From Prado023 sp036375875 (lineage in GTDB: Bacteria; Actinomycetota; Actinomycetes; S36-B12; CAIYMF01), in NCBI GenBank assembly GCA_036375875.1, contig DASVBK010000176.1, forward strand, positions 1 to 11,332: DNA of 11,332 nucleotides, written 5' to 3'. A program made the translations under genes and the position numbers. The notes under the pieces are model-generated. The model saw only the letters and a list, made by a program, of their open reading frames with translations. It did not search any database and had not been told where the DNA came from. Positions 6,321 through 11,332 of this stretch are shown here, piece by piece (position 1 is the first letter of the stretch; every line of letters begins with the position of its first letter).

Positions 6321-6622
6321 TTGTGGCGCTAGACTCGGCACACCTCACCCCGCGGCGGGATCCGGTGCGCACCTGCGTCGGCTGTCGGCAACGGGCGGGG
6401 AAGTCCGAACTGCTCCGGGTCACCGCCCGGGACGGCGCATGCCTCCCGGATCCGCGGGCCCAGCACCAGGCGCGAGGTGCCTACCTGCACCCCACGCCCG
6501 AGTGCTTGGCCGCGGCTGAGCGGCGGCGGGCGTTCCCACGGGCCCTGCGGGTCCCCGGGCCGCTCGACACCACCGCGCTGCACGACTGGCTGGAACGGGG
6601 ACGGACGTGGACGAGACCGTGA
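6317..6622 (+). CDS. ylxR: YlxR (DUF448) RNA-binding protein
   Basis: 101 residues from GTG 6317, which overlaps the nusA stop by four bases. YlxR proteins are small nucleic-acid-binding proteins always found between nusA and infB; the B. subtilis member has been linked to RNase P (RnpM). Signature RTCVGCRQR (18-26) is followed by SELLRV (30-35), ARGAYLHP (52-59, where GRGAY is usual) and CLAAAERRRAFPRALR (64-79). A second start is plausible: GTG 6365, directly before RTCVGCR, with GCGGGA 4 bases upstream. It would give 85 residues and lies about 23 bases beyond the start predicted from the TAGACT box at 6330. The two starts may serve the read-through and internal transcripts respectively. 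The stop at 6622 itself overlaps a GTG that opens a micro-ORF chain. Confidence 0.93.
   Translation: MIVALDSAHLTPRRDPVRTCVGCRQRAGKSELLRVTARDGACLPDPRAQHQARGAYLHPTPECLAAAERRRAFPRALRVPGPLDTTALHDWLERGRTWTRP
6330..6335 (+). promoter_or_regulatory. Internal promoter -10 (TAGACT) for ylxR-infB
   Basis: GCTAGACTCG repeats nine of ten bases of the rimP promoter element at 4671. It sits just after the nusA stop. A TTCGGG at 6305-6310 is a poor -35 at 19 bases. It would let ylxR, infB and the genes after them be made independently of rimP-nusA. Confidence 0.45.
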
Positions 6623-6651
6623 GTCGACGGTTGAGGAGTGGATGGAAATGA
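6619..6651 (+). CDS. Micro-ORF 1 in the infB leader (10 codons)
   Basis: GTG at 6619 overlaps the ylxR stop as GTGA and encodes VSRRLRSGWK, ending TGA at 6649-6651. It is highly basic (four Arg and one Lys in ten). It has no Shine-Dalgarno of its own beyond ylxR coding sequence, so it would be read only by ribosomes reinitiating after ylxR. Its stop overlaps the next ATG. Confidence 0.3.
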   Translation: MSRRLRSGWK

Positions 6652-6662
6652 GCACCCGATGA
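6648..6662 (+). CDS. Micro-ORF 2 in the infB leader (MSTR)
   Basis: ATG at 6648 follows GAGGAG (6633-6638) by nine bases, an acceptable site, and encodes MSTR then TGA. An in-frame ATG at 6642 would make MEMSTR, but it is only three bases from the purine run. The start overlaps the previous micro-ORF stop and the stop overlaps the next start, both as ATGA. The last sense codon is CGA. Confidence 0.42.
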   Translation: MSTR

Positions 6663-6676
6663 GCTCGCTGCGATGA
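6659..6676 (+). CDS. Micro-ORF 3 in the infB leader (MSSLR)
   Basis: ATG at 6659 (ATGA overlap with the previous stop) encodes MSSLR, again ending CGA-TGA. It has no separate Shine-Dalgarno; reinitiation is the likely mode if it is translated. It shares the string CGATGAGC with the next junction. Confidence 0.38.
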   Translation: MSSLR

Positions 6677-6711
6677 GCGTGCCCTCGAACAACCCACGGT
6701 CCATGCCCTGA
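6673..6711 (+). CDS. Micro-ORF 4 in the infB leader (MSVPSNNPRSMP)
   Basis: ATG at 6673 (ATGA overlap) encodes a 12-residue peptide ending Pro-TGA. Codons 9-10 contain the GGTCC that can pair with GGACC at 6732-6736, so a ribosome on this ORF would melt the hairpin at 6698-6736. It ends 40 bases before the infB start. No similarity to a known peptide is recognised. Confidence 0.38.
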   Translation: MSVPSNNPRSMP

Positions 6712-6736
6712 TCAAGCCGAGCGGCGGGCGCGGACC
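6698..6736 (+). promoter_or_regulatory. Leader hairpin just upstream of the infB ribosome binding site
   Basis: GGTCC (6698-6702) pairs with GGACC (6732-6736). Inside, GCCC (6705-6708) pairs with GGGC (6726-6729) and GCC with GGC around a GAGC loop. A 7-base bulge holds the micro-ORF 4 stop. The structure ends six bases before AGGAG and would leave the infB start accessible. Found by eye, not energy-minimised. Confidence 0.4.
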
Positions 6737-6765
6737 ACAGACAGGAGCGAAGTGTCGAAGGTCCG
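6731..6765 (+). promoter_or_regulatory. Alternative hairpin enclosing the infB ribosome binding site and start
   Basis: CGGACC (6731-6736) can instead pair with GGTCCG (6760-6765, infB codons 3-5). This 6-bp stem has a 23-base loop holding AGGAG (6743-6747) and GTG (6752). It competes for the same GGACC as the upstream hairpin, so only one can form at a time. Confidence 0.38.
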
Positions 6766-9697
6766 GGTCAGCACACTGGCCAAGGAGCTGGGGATCCCCA
6801 GCAAGGAAGCCGTCTCGTGGCTGAACGCGAACGGTGAGTACGTGAAGTCAGCCTCGTCCACCATCGAGGCCCCCGTCGAGCGCAAGCTGCGCGAGGCGTT
6901 CCCAGCCAAGCCCGCTGCGGCCCAGCCCGCGCCGGCCAAGCCCGCCCCGCAGGCGGCGCCGTCCGCTGCCCCCACAGCGCCCGCAGCCCCTGCTGCAGGT
7001 GGCGCGACACCGGCGGGCCCAGCGCCCAGCCCGGCCCGCCCCACCGCGACGCCGGCTGGTCCGGCGGCCGCCCCCACGCCCTCGGTGCCCGCGGCCCCGC
7101 CGCAGGCGCCCACCGCTCCCGCCCCGGCTGCTGCCGCTGCTGAGCAGGCCCCTGCTGCCGCTGCCGCGCAGGCCCCAGCTGGCGCACCCGGCGACGCGCC
7201 GGAGGCGCCCGCTGCTGGTCCGCGTCCGGCGCCCTCGCCGGGCGCCCGCCCGGCGCCGGCACCGGCGCCGCGACCCGGCAACAACCCGTACGGCAGCTCG
7301 GGCATGGGCAGGACGCCCACCCCCGGCCCGCGACCGGGCAACAACCCCTTCGGCAGCGGCGGCATGGGCCGCGCCCCGGCCGTCGCGCCCCGCCCGCCCA
7401 GCCCGGCCGGTCCCGGTGGCCCGCGTCCGAACCCCGGCTCGATGCCGCCTCGGCCTGCCGCCCGGCCGGCCGGCGTGGGCCCGGGCCGTCCGGGTGGCCC
7501 CGGGGCTCGCCCCGGCGGTCCCGGTCGTCCCGGTGGTCCCGGCGGTGCCGGTGGCTTCCGCCCCGGTGGTGGCGGTCCGGGTGGTCCCGGTGGCTTCCGC
7601 CCCGGTGGCGGTGGTCCGGGTGGTCCCGGCGGCTTCCGCCCCGGTGGCGGTGGTCCCGGCGGTCCCGGCGGCTTCCGCCCCGGTGGCGGTGCTCCCGGAG
7701 CGGGCACTGGAGGGCCCGGTCGCCCCGGTGGCCCGGGTGGGCGCCCCGGCGGTGGTCCCGGTCGTGGCGGCACGGCCGGCGCGTTCGGTCGTCCGGGTGG
7801 ACGCCCGACGAAGGGCCGCAAGTCGAAGAAGGCCAAGCGCCAGGAATTCGACAACATGGCGGCACCGTCGCTGGGCGGCGTCCGGCTGCCCCGCGGCAAC
7901 GGCGCGGTCGTCCGGCTGCCCCGGGGTGCCTCGCTGACCGACTTCGCCGAGCGCATCAACGCCTCGCCCGCTGACCTCGTCACCGCGATGTTCAAGCTGG
8001 GCGAGATGCTCACGGCGACGCAGTCGGTCGACGACGACACGCTGCGCCTGCTGGGCCAGGAGCTCGACTTCGACGTGCAGGTCGTCTCGCCCGAGGACGA
8101 GGACCGCGAGCTGCTCGAGACGTTCGACCTGGAGTTCGGCGAGGACGAGGGCGACGAGTCCGACCTCGTGATCCGCCCGCCGGTCGTCACTGTCATGGGC
8201 CACGTCGACCACGGCAAGACCAAGCTGCTCGACGCGATCCGCTCCACGAACGTGGTCGCGGACGAGGCCGGCGGCATCACCCAGCACATCGGTGCCTACC
8301 AGGTGACCGTCGAGGTCAACGACACCGAGCGCAAGCTGACGTTCATCGACACGCCGGGCCACGAGGCGTTCACGGCCATGCGTGCCCGCGGCGCCCAGGT
8401 GACCGACATCGCGGTGCTCGTCGTGGCTGCCGACGACGGCGTGAAGCCGCAGACCATCGAGGCGCTGAACCACGCGCAGGCCGCCGGTGTGCCGATCGTG
8501 GTCGCAGTGAACAAGATCGACAAGGAGGGCGCGGACCCGGTGAAGGTCCGTGGCCAGCTCACCGAGTACGGCCTCGTGGCCGAGGAGTACGGCGGCGACA
8601 CCATGTTCGTCGACCTCTCGGCCAAGGCGCGCACGAACATCGACGGCCTGCTCGAGGCCATCGTGCTCACCGCCGACGCGACCCTGGACCTGCGGGCCAA
8701 CCCCAAGCAGGCCGCCCAGGGCGTGGCGATCGAGGCGCACCTGGACCGCGGTCGCGGCCCGGTGGCCACGGTGCTGGTGCAGCGCGGCACGCTGCGCCAG
8801 GGCGACTCGATCGTGGCCGGCGACGCGCACGGCCGCGTCCGGGCCCTGCTCGACGAGCACGGCACCCCGGTGGAGGAGGCCTCGCCGGCGCGTCCGGTGC
8901 AGGTGCTCGGCCTGACCTCGGTCCCCGGCGCGGGCGACACGTTCCTGGTCGTCTCCGAGGACCGGGTGGCCCGCCAGATCGCCCAGACCCGCCAGGCCCG
9001 CGAGCGCAACGCCCAGCTGGCCAAGCGGCGCGGTCGCCGGACGCTCGAGGACTTCCTCAAGCAGATGGAGACCGGCGAGGTCCAGGAGCTCAACCTCATC
9101 CTCAAGGGCGACGTCTCCGGCTCGGTGGAGGCCCTCGAGGACGCCCTGCTGCAGATCGACGTCGGCGACGAGGTCAACCTGCGGGTCATCGACCGTGGCG
9201 TCGGTGCCATCACCGAGACCAACGTCATGCTGGCGGCGGCCTCGAACGCGGTCATCATCGGCTTCAACGTCCGGCCGCAGGGCAAGGCGACGGAGCTGGC
9301 CGACCGCGAGGGCGTGGACATCCGGTACTACAACGTCATCTACGCGGCGATCGACGACGTCGAGGCGGCCCTCAAGGGCATGCTCAAGCCGGAGTACGAG
9401 GAGGCCCAGCTGGGCACGGCGGAGGTGCGGGAGGTCTTCAAGAGCTCCAAGTTCGGCACCATCGCGGGCTCGCTGGTCCGCTCCGGGGAGATCCGGCGCA
9501 ACAGCAAGGCGCGCCTCGTCCGCGACGGCGTGGTGGTGGCCGACAACCTCACCGTCACCTCGCTGCGGCGCTTCAAGGACGACGTCACCGAGGTGCGCGA
9601 CGGGTTCGAGTGCGGCATCGGCCTCGGGTCGTTCGGCGACATCAAGGTCGACGACGTCATCGAGACCTTCGAGATGCGGGAGAAGCCCCGCGGCTGA
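6752..9697 (+). CDS. infB: Translation initiation factor IF-2
   Basis: 981-residue GTPase that places initiator fMet-tRNA on the 30S subunit and promotes subunit joining. Start GTG 6752 has AGGAG 4 bases upstream. Residues 1-50 form an IF2 N-terminal helical domain (VSTLAKELGI, AVSWLN). Residues 51-350 are a disordered Ala/Pro then Gly/Pro/Arg-rich extension, long as in other actinobacteria, with a basic end (GRKSKKAKRQ, 355-364). A second IF2-N-like part follows (about 388-447). The G domain starts near 475: G1 GHVDHGKT (483-490), G3 DTPGH (533-537), G4 NKID (587-590), G5 SAKA (623-626). Domain II is about 650-745, domain III about 775-865, and the fMet-tRNA-binding C2 domain about 885-975 (GFECGIGL, 951-958). 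All catalytic motifs are intact. The upstream leader suggests translational control. Confidence 0.98.
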   Translation: MSKVRVSTLAKELGIPSKEAVSWLNANGEYVKSASSTIEAPVERKLREAFPAKPAAAQPAPAKPAPQAAPSAAPTAPAAPAAGGATPAGPAPSPARPTATPAGPAAAPTPSVPAAPPQAPTAPAPAAAAAEQAPAAAAAQAPAGAPGDAPEAPAAGPRPAPSPGARPAPAPAPRPGNNPYGSSGMGRTPTPGPRPGNNPFGSGGMGRAPAVAPRPPSPAGPGGPRPNPGSMPPRPAARPAGVGPGRPGGPGARPGGPGRPGGPGGAGGFRPGGGGPGGPGGFRPGGGGPGGPGGFRPGGGGPGGPGGFRPGGGAPGAGTGGPGRPGGPGGRPGGGPGRGGTAGAFGRPGGRPTKGRKSKKAKRQEFDNMAAPSLGGVRLPRGNGAVVRLPRGASLTDFAERINASPADLVTAMFKLGEMLTATQSVDDDTLRLLGQELDFDVQVVSPEDEDRELLETFDLEFGEDEGDESDLVIRPPVVTVMGHVDHGKTKLLDAIRSTNVVADEAGGITQHIGAYQVTVEVNDTERKLTFIDTPGHEAFTAMRARGAQVTDIAVLVVAADDGVKPQTIEALNHAQAAGVPIVVAVNKIDKEGADPVKVRGQLTEYGLVAEEYGGDTMFVDLSAKARTNIDGLLEAIVLTADATLDLRANPKQAAQGVAIEAHLDRGRGPVATVLVQRGTLRQGDSIVAGDAHGRVRALLDEHGTPVEEASPARPVQVLGLTSVPGAGDTFLVVSEDRVARQIAQTRQARERNAQLAKRRGRRTLEDFLKQMETGEVQELNLILKGDVSGSVEALEDALLQIDVGDEVNLRVIDRGVGAITETNVMLAAASNAVIIGFNVRPQGKATELADREGVDIRYYNVIYAAIDDVEAALKGMLKPEYEEAQLGTAEVREVFKSSKFGTIAGSLVRSGEIRRNSKARLVRDGVVVADNLTVTSLRRFKDDVTEVRDGFECGIGLGSFGDIKVDDVIETFEMREKPRG
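7271..7372 (+). repeat. Two-copy RPGNNP(Y/F)GS.GMGR motif within infB
   Basis: Residues 174-187 and 194-207 of IF2 repeat RPGNNP(Y/F)GS(S/G)GMGR with a 20-residue period. As I recall, similar RPGNNPF motifs recur in the disordered N-terminal extension of other actinobacterial IF2 proteins, so this may be a functional short motif and not mere low complexity. Confidence 0.6.
7553..7708 (+). repeat. 39-bp tandem repeat (4 copies) within infB
   Basis: Copies start at 7553, 7592, 7631 and 7670, each encoding GFRPGGGGPGGPG (13 residues). The first three are near identical and the fourth diverges after about 24 bases. The period keeps the frame, so copy number can vary without inactivating IF2. It encodes residues about 268-319 of the disordered linker. 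Confidence 0.9.
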
Positions 9698-9706
9698 CGC
9701 GTGGGG
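9686..9706 (+). promoter_or_regulatory. Hairpin across the infB stop that covers the ylxP ribosome binding site
   Basis: CCCCGCG pairs with CGC-GT-GGGG (7 bp with a 2-base bulge, loop GCTGA containing the infB stop). The GGGG arm is part of the ylxP site GGGGGAG (9703-9709). Ribosomes finishing infB would open it, coupling the two genes. It is short, and the pairing was judged by eye. Confidence 0.3.
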
Positions 9707-9714
9707 GAGCAGCG

Positions 9715-10011
9715 GTGTTCGTCGGCATCCTCGACATGGACCTGCTGCTCCCCAGCGACGTGCAGTCGTTGAAGGCCAAGCGCAGCCATGTGCGCGGGCT
9801 GGTGGCCGAGCTGCGCCGTCGGTTCGACGTCGCAGCAGCGGAGGGCGGCCACCTGGACCTGCACCGCCGGACGCTCATCGGGGTCGCGGTGGTGGCCCCG
9901 GACCTGGGCCGCTGCCGCGAGGTGCTCGAGGCGTGCGAGCGGCTCGTGGTGCAGCGCCCGGAGTTCGAGATCGTGGCGATGCGCCAGCGGTTCGTGGGTG
10001 AGGAGGACTGA
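9715..10011 (+). CDS. ylxP: DUF503 (YlxP-like) protein
   Basis: 98 residues, the standard size for DUF503. The family is found next to infB/rbfA in Gram-positive bacteria; I know of no firmly established function. Recognisable pattern: VGILDMDLLLPSDVQSLKAKR (3-23), the VRGLVAELRRRF helix (26-37), then HLDLHRRTLIGVAVVAPD (46-63) and the closing strand FEIVAMRQRF (84-93). Start GTG 9715 has GGGGGAG 5 bases upstream. An open frame reaching back into infB is a shadow. The gene follows the infB stop by 17 bases and is followed by the longest gap in the operon. It is probably cytosolic; a link to ribosome maturation is inferred from context only. Confidence 0.92.
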   Translation: MFVGILDMDLLLPSDVQSLKAKRSHVRGLVAELRRRFDVAAAEGGHLDLHRRTLIGVAVVAPDLGRCREVLEACERLVVQRPEFEIVAMRQRFVGEED

Positions 10012-10175
10012 GGGGCCGACCGGGGGGTGTCCGATTGGGTTTGGCGGGTGACCGGGCGGGGGAGACAGCAGGTCGAGCCGCTGGACCCCGGCCCACCTGG
10101 ACGGATGGTGCTGGTCCGGCAGGGCAGGCGGCAATGTGTGGCGAGTTCGGGCTCCGGCCCGGCGGACCAGTGGCA

Positions 10176-10203
10176 GCCCGGGCAGGACGCGAGTCCCCCG
10201 GGC
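10176..10203 (+). other. Hairpin with GCGA (GNRA) tetraloop
   Basis: GCCCGGG-CA-GGAC-GCGA-GTCC-CCCGGGC: 7 bp, a 2-base bulge, then 4 bp closed by a GNRA-class loop. Eleven pairs with only one defect is stronger than the surrounding background. It may be an attenuator, a processing site or part of a structured leader for rbfA. Confidence 0.45.
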
Positions 10204-10215
10204 CATGGCGGTGGT

Positions 10216-10236
10216 ACGTCCCGAGCATTGGGACGT
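10216..10236. promoter_or_regulatory. Dyad ACGTCCC-N7-GGGACGT upstream of rbfA
   Basis: A perfect 7-bp inverted repeat with a 7-base spacer, 66 bases before the rbfA start. It could be an RNA hairpin or a DNA operator for a dimeric regulator. No regulator family is recognised. Confidence 0.35.
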
Positions 10237-10302
10237 CCATGCGGGGCGGGGCAGGGGCCGATCGGGCCGAGGACGCGGGGGCAGGACGAGGAGGAGGGCA
10301 TC

Positions 10303-10800
10303 GTGGGAGCCCATGAGGCACGGGTGCGCAAGCTGGCCGACCGCGTGAAGGTGATCGTGGCCGAGACGCTCGAGACGCGGGTGAAGGATCCGCGACTGGG
10401 CTTCGTCACGATCACCGATGCCCGGGTCACCAACGACCTGCGCGAGGCGACCGTCTTCTACACGGTGTTCGGCTCCGAGCAGGAGCAGTCCGACACGGCC
10501 GCCGCGCTGGAGTCGGCCAAGGGGGTGCTGCGCACCGAGGTGGGCCGGCAGACGGGTGTGCGGCACACGCCCTCGCTGACGTTCGTGGCAGATGCCGTGC
10601 CCGAGAACGCCCGGCACATCGACGACCTGCTCGCGCAGGCCGCGGCACACGATGCCCAGGTGGCGCAGGCGGCGCAGGGCGCGCAGCCCGCGGGCGACGC
10701 TGATCCGTACCGGGCGCCCCGCGAGGACGACGAGCTCGACGCTGAGCTCGAGTCGGACGCTGATGCCGTCGGCGGCACCGCTGGGTCCTCGGTCAGGTGA
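10303..10800 (+). CDS. rbfA: 30S ribosome-binding factor RbfA
   Basis: 165 residues. It binds immature 30S subunits near the 5' helix of 16S rRNA and is needed for late maturation and cold adaptation. The type II KH-like core spans about residues 4-112: VRKLADRVKVIVAETLE (8-24), DPRLGFVTITDARVTNDL (29-46), ATVFYTVFG (49-57), ALESAKGVLRTEVGRQ (68-83), and TPSLTFVAD (89-97) with the closing HIDDLL. A disordered, strongly acidic tail (about 113-165, with REDDELDAELESDAD) is longer than the core needs. Start GTG 10303 has GGAGG 5 bases upstream and gives the normal N-terminus. Its stop overlaps the truB GTG as GTGA, implying coupled translation. Confidence 0.96.
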   Translation: MGAHEARVRKLADRVKVIVAETLETRVKDPRLGFVTITDARVTNDLREATVFYTVFGSEQEQSDTAAALESAKGVLRTEVGRQTGVRHTPSLTFVADAVPENARHIDDLLAQAAAHDAQVAQAAQGAQPAGDADPYRAPREDDELDAELESDADAVGGTAGSSVR

Positions 10801-11332
10801 GCGCGCTGGACGGAGTGCTCGTCGTCGACAAGCCGGCAGGCTGGACCTCGCACGACGTGGTCGCGAAGCTGCGGGGCCTGGCCGGCACCCGACGCGTCGG
10901 GCACGCCGGCACGCTGGACCCGATGGCAACCGGCGTCCTCGTGGTCGGGGTGGGCCGCGCGACGCGCCTGCTCGGCCACATCAGTGGCCACCACAAGGCC
11001 TACACCGCGACGATGCGCCTGGGCTGGTCGACCGTCACCGACGACGCGCAGGGCGAGCGCCTGGGGGGAGCCCCAGCCACGGCACTCAGCATGGGCGAGC
11101 TGCTCCCCGCGATCGATGCGCTCACGGGGCCGATCCTGCAGCGGCCGTCGGCGGTCTCGGCGATCAAGGTCGACGGCCGGCGCGCGCACGACCGGGTGCG
11201 CGCCGGTGAGGAGGTCGAGCTGGCCGAGCGGCCGGTGCTGGTGCGGGTGTTCGACGTGCTCGAGCGCCGACCGGTGCCGGAGCTGGGTGCCCTGGACCTC
11301 GACGTCGAGGTGGAGTGCTCGTCGGGCACCTA
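10797..11332 (+). CDS. truB: tRNA pseudouridine(55) synthase TruB, 3' end cut off
   Basis: 178 complete codons visible; the C-terminal part lies beyond the window. It converts U55 to pseudouridine in the T-loop of tRNAs. Motifs: LVVDKPAGWTSHDVV (8-22), RRVGHAGTLDPMATGVL (32-48) with catalytic Asp41, HKAYTATMRLGWSTVTDDAQG (66-86) with the active-site Tyr69, QRPSAVSAIKVDGRRAHDR and the final VECSSGT. All essential residues visible so far are intact. Start GTG 10797 overlaps the rbfA stop by four bases. This order (rbfA-truB) is standard. A C-terminal PUA-like domain is expected but cannot be seen. Confidence 0.97.
   Translation, partial: MSALDGVLVVDKPAGWTSHDVVAKLRGLAGTRRVGHAGTLDPMATGVLVVGVGRATRLLGHISGHHKAYTATMRLGWSTVTDDAQGERLGGAPATALSMGELLPAIDALTGPILQRPSAVSAIKVDGRRAHDRVRAGEEVELAERPVLVRVFDVLERRPVPELGALDLDVEVECSSGT

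Larger units (their letters stand above)
10012..10302 (+). other. 291-base gap between ylxP and rbfA, hairpin-rich
   Basis: No supported gene is seen on either strand. The frame of rbfA stays open back to GTG 10027, but the implied residues are low-complexity and unlike RbfA. Three hairpins occur in series: 10077-10120 (GCC-bulge-GGACC with GGTCCGGC, inner CACC/GGTG), 10176-10203 and 10216-10236. The gap ends in a GAGGAGGG ribosome binding site. No T-run or clear promoter hexamers were found. Confidence 0.5.

Noticed and set aside
6848..8860. 670-codon and overlapping 525-codon leftward open frames antisense to infB
   Set aside because: Both are mirror images of the repetitive infB linker (long runs of Pro/Gly or Ala/Arg/Thr/Gly) with no recognisable domain. 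infB on the other strand is certain.
10027..10302. N-terminally extended RbfA from GTG 10027 (257 residues)
   Set aside because: The added residues are low-complexity and unlike RbfA. GTG 10303 has an excellent ribosome binding site and gives the standard N-terminus.
9875..10321. Leftward 148-codon frame in the ylxP-rbfA gap
   Set aside because: Pro/Ala/Arg-rich translation without motifs. It overlaps ylxP antisense and has no convincing ribosome binding site.
1..11332. Search for CRISPR arrays, tRNA/rRNA genes, insertion sequences, phage or defence genes
   Set aside because: No spaced identical repeats, tRNA cloverleaf, transposase or integrase motifs were seen. The only tandem repeat is the coding one in infB. 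The region reads as core genome.

Overview
The window is strongly GC-rich, gene-dense DNA from an actinobacterium (Actinomycetota). The evidence is the codon usage (G or C at most third positions), the frequent GTG starts, a Gly/Pro/Arg-rich N-terminal extension on IF2, and gene order. The complete order rimP-nusA-ylxR-infB-ylxP-rbfA-truB runs rightwards. A divergent pair of ferritin-like genes sits just upstream of rimP, the same arrangement I recall for Rv2842c-Rv2844 in Mycobacterium tuberculosis. Order or family cannot be fixed from sequence alone; a Micrococcales-type organism is a guess.

Left part (1-3516): leftward genes encode a DUF2892 membrane protein (cut by the window edge), a secreted single-domain fasciclin (FAS1) protein followed by a strong GC hairpin, and a LigC-type ATP-dependent DNA ligase. 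The ligase is head-to-head with a rightward AFG1/ZapE-like ATPase. Only about 30 bases, or 9 with the alternative start, separate their start codons.

Middle (3517-4593): two leftward genes joined by an ATGA overlap encode a Tat/lipobox ferritin-like lipoprotein and a small DUF4439-type ferritin-like protein. They converge on the zapE-like gene.

Right part (4673-11332): this is the conserved translation/ribosome-maturation operon. A TAGACT promoter precedes rimP (30S maturation). It is followed by nusA (transcription elongation/antitermination), ylxR (RNA-binding), infB (IF2), ylxP (DUF503), rbfA (30S maturation) and truB (tRNA pseudouridine 55 synthase, cut by the window end). Junctions are tight: 1 nt for rimP/nusA, GTGA overlaps for nusA/ylxR and rbfA/truB. 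A second TAGACT element lies at the nusA/ylxR junction.

The two non-coding gaps in this operon deserve attention. The 129-base ylxR-infB gap holds a relay of four micro-ORFs, each sharing a 4-base start/stop overlap with the previous one. It also holds a GGTCC-GGACC-GGTCC trio that could form two mutually exclusive hairpins, one of which encloses the infB ribosome binding site and start. This looks like a candidate leader that senses translation initiation and controls IF2. The 291-base ylxP-rbfA gap has no convincing gene but contains three successive hairpins, one capped by a GCGA (GNRA) tetraloop. All structural claims come from reading by eye and have not been folded or compared with relatives.
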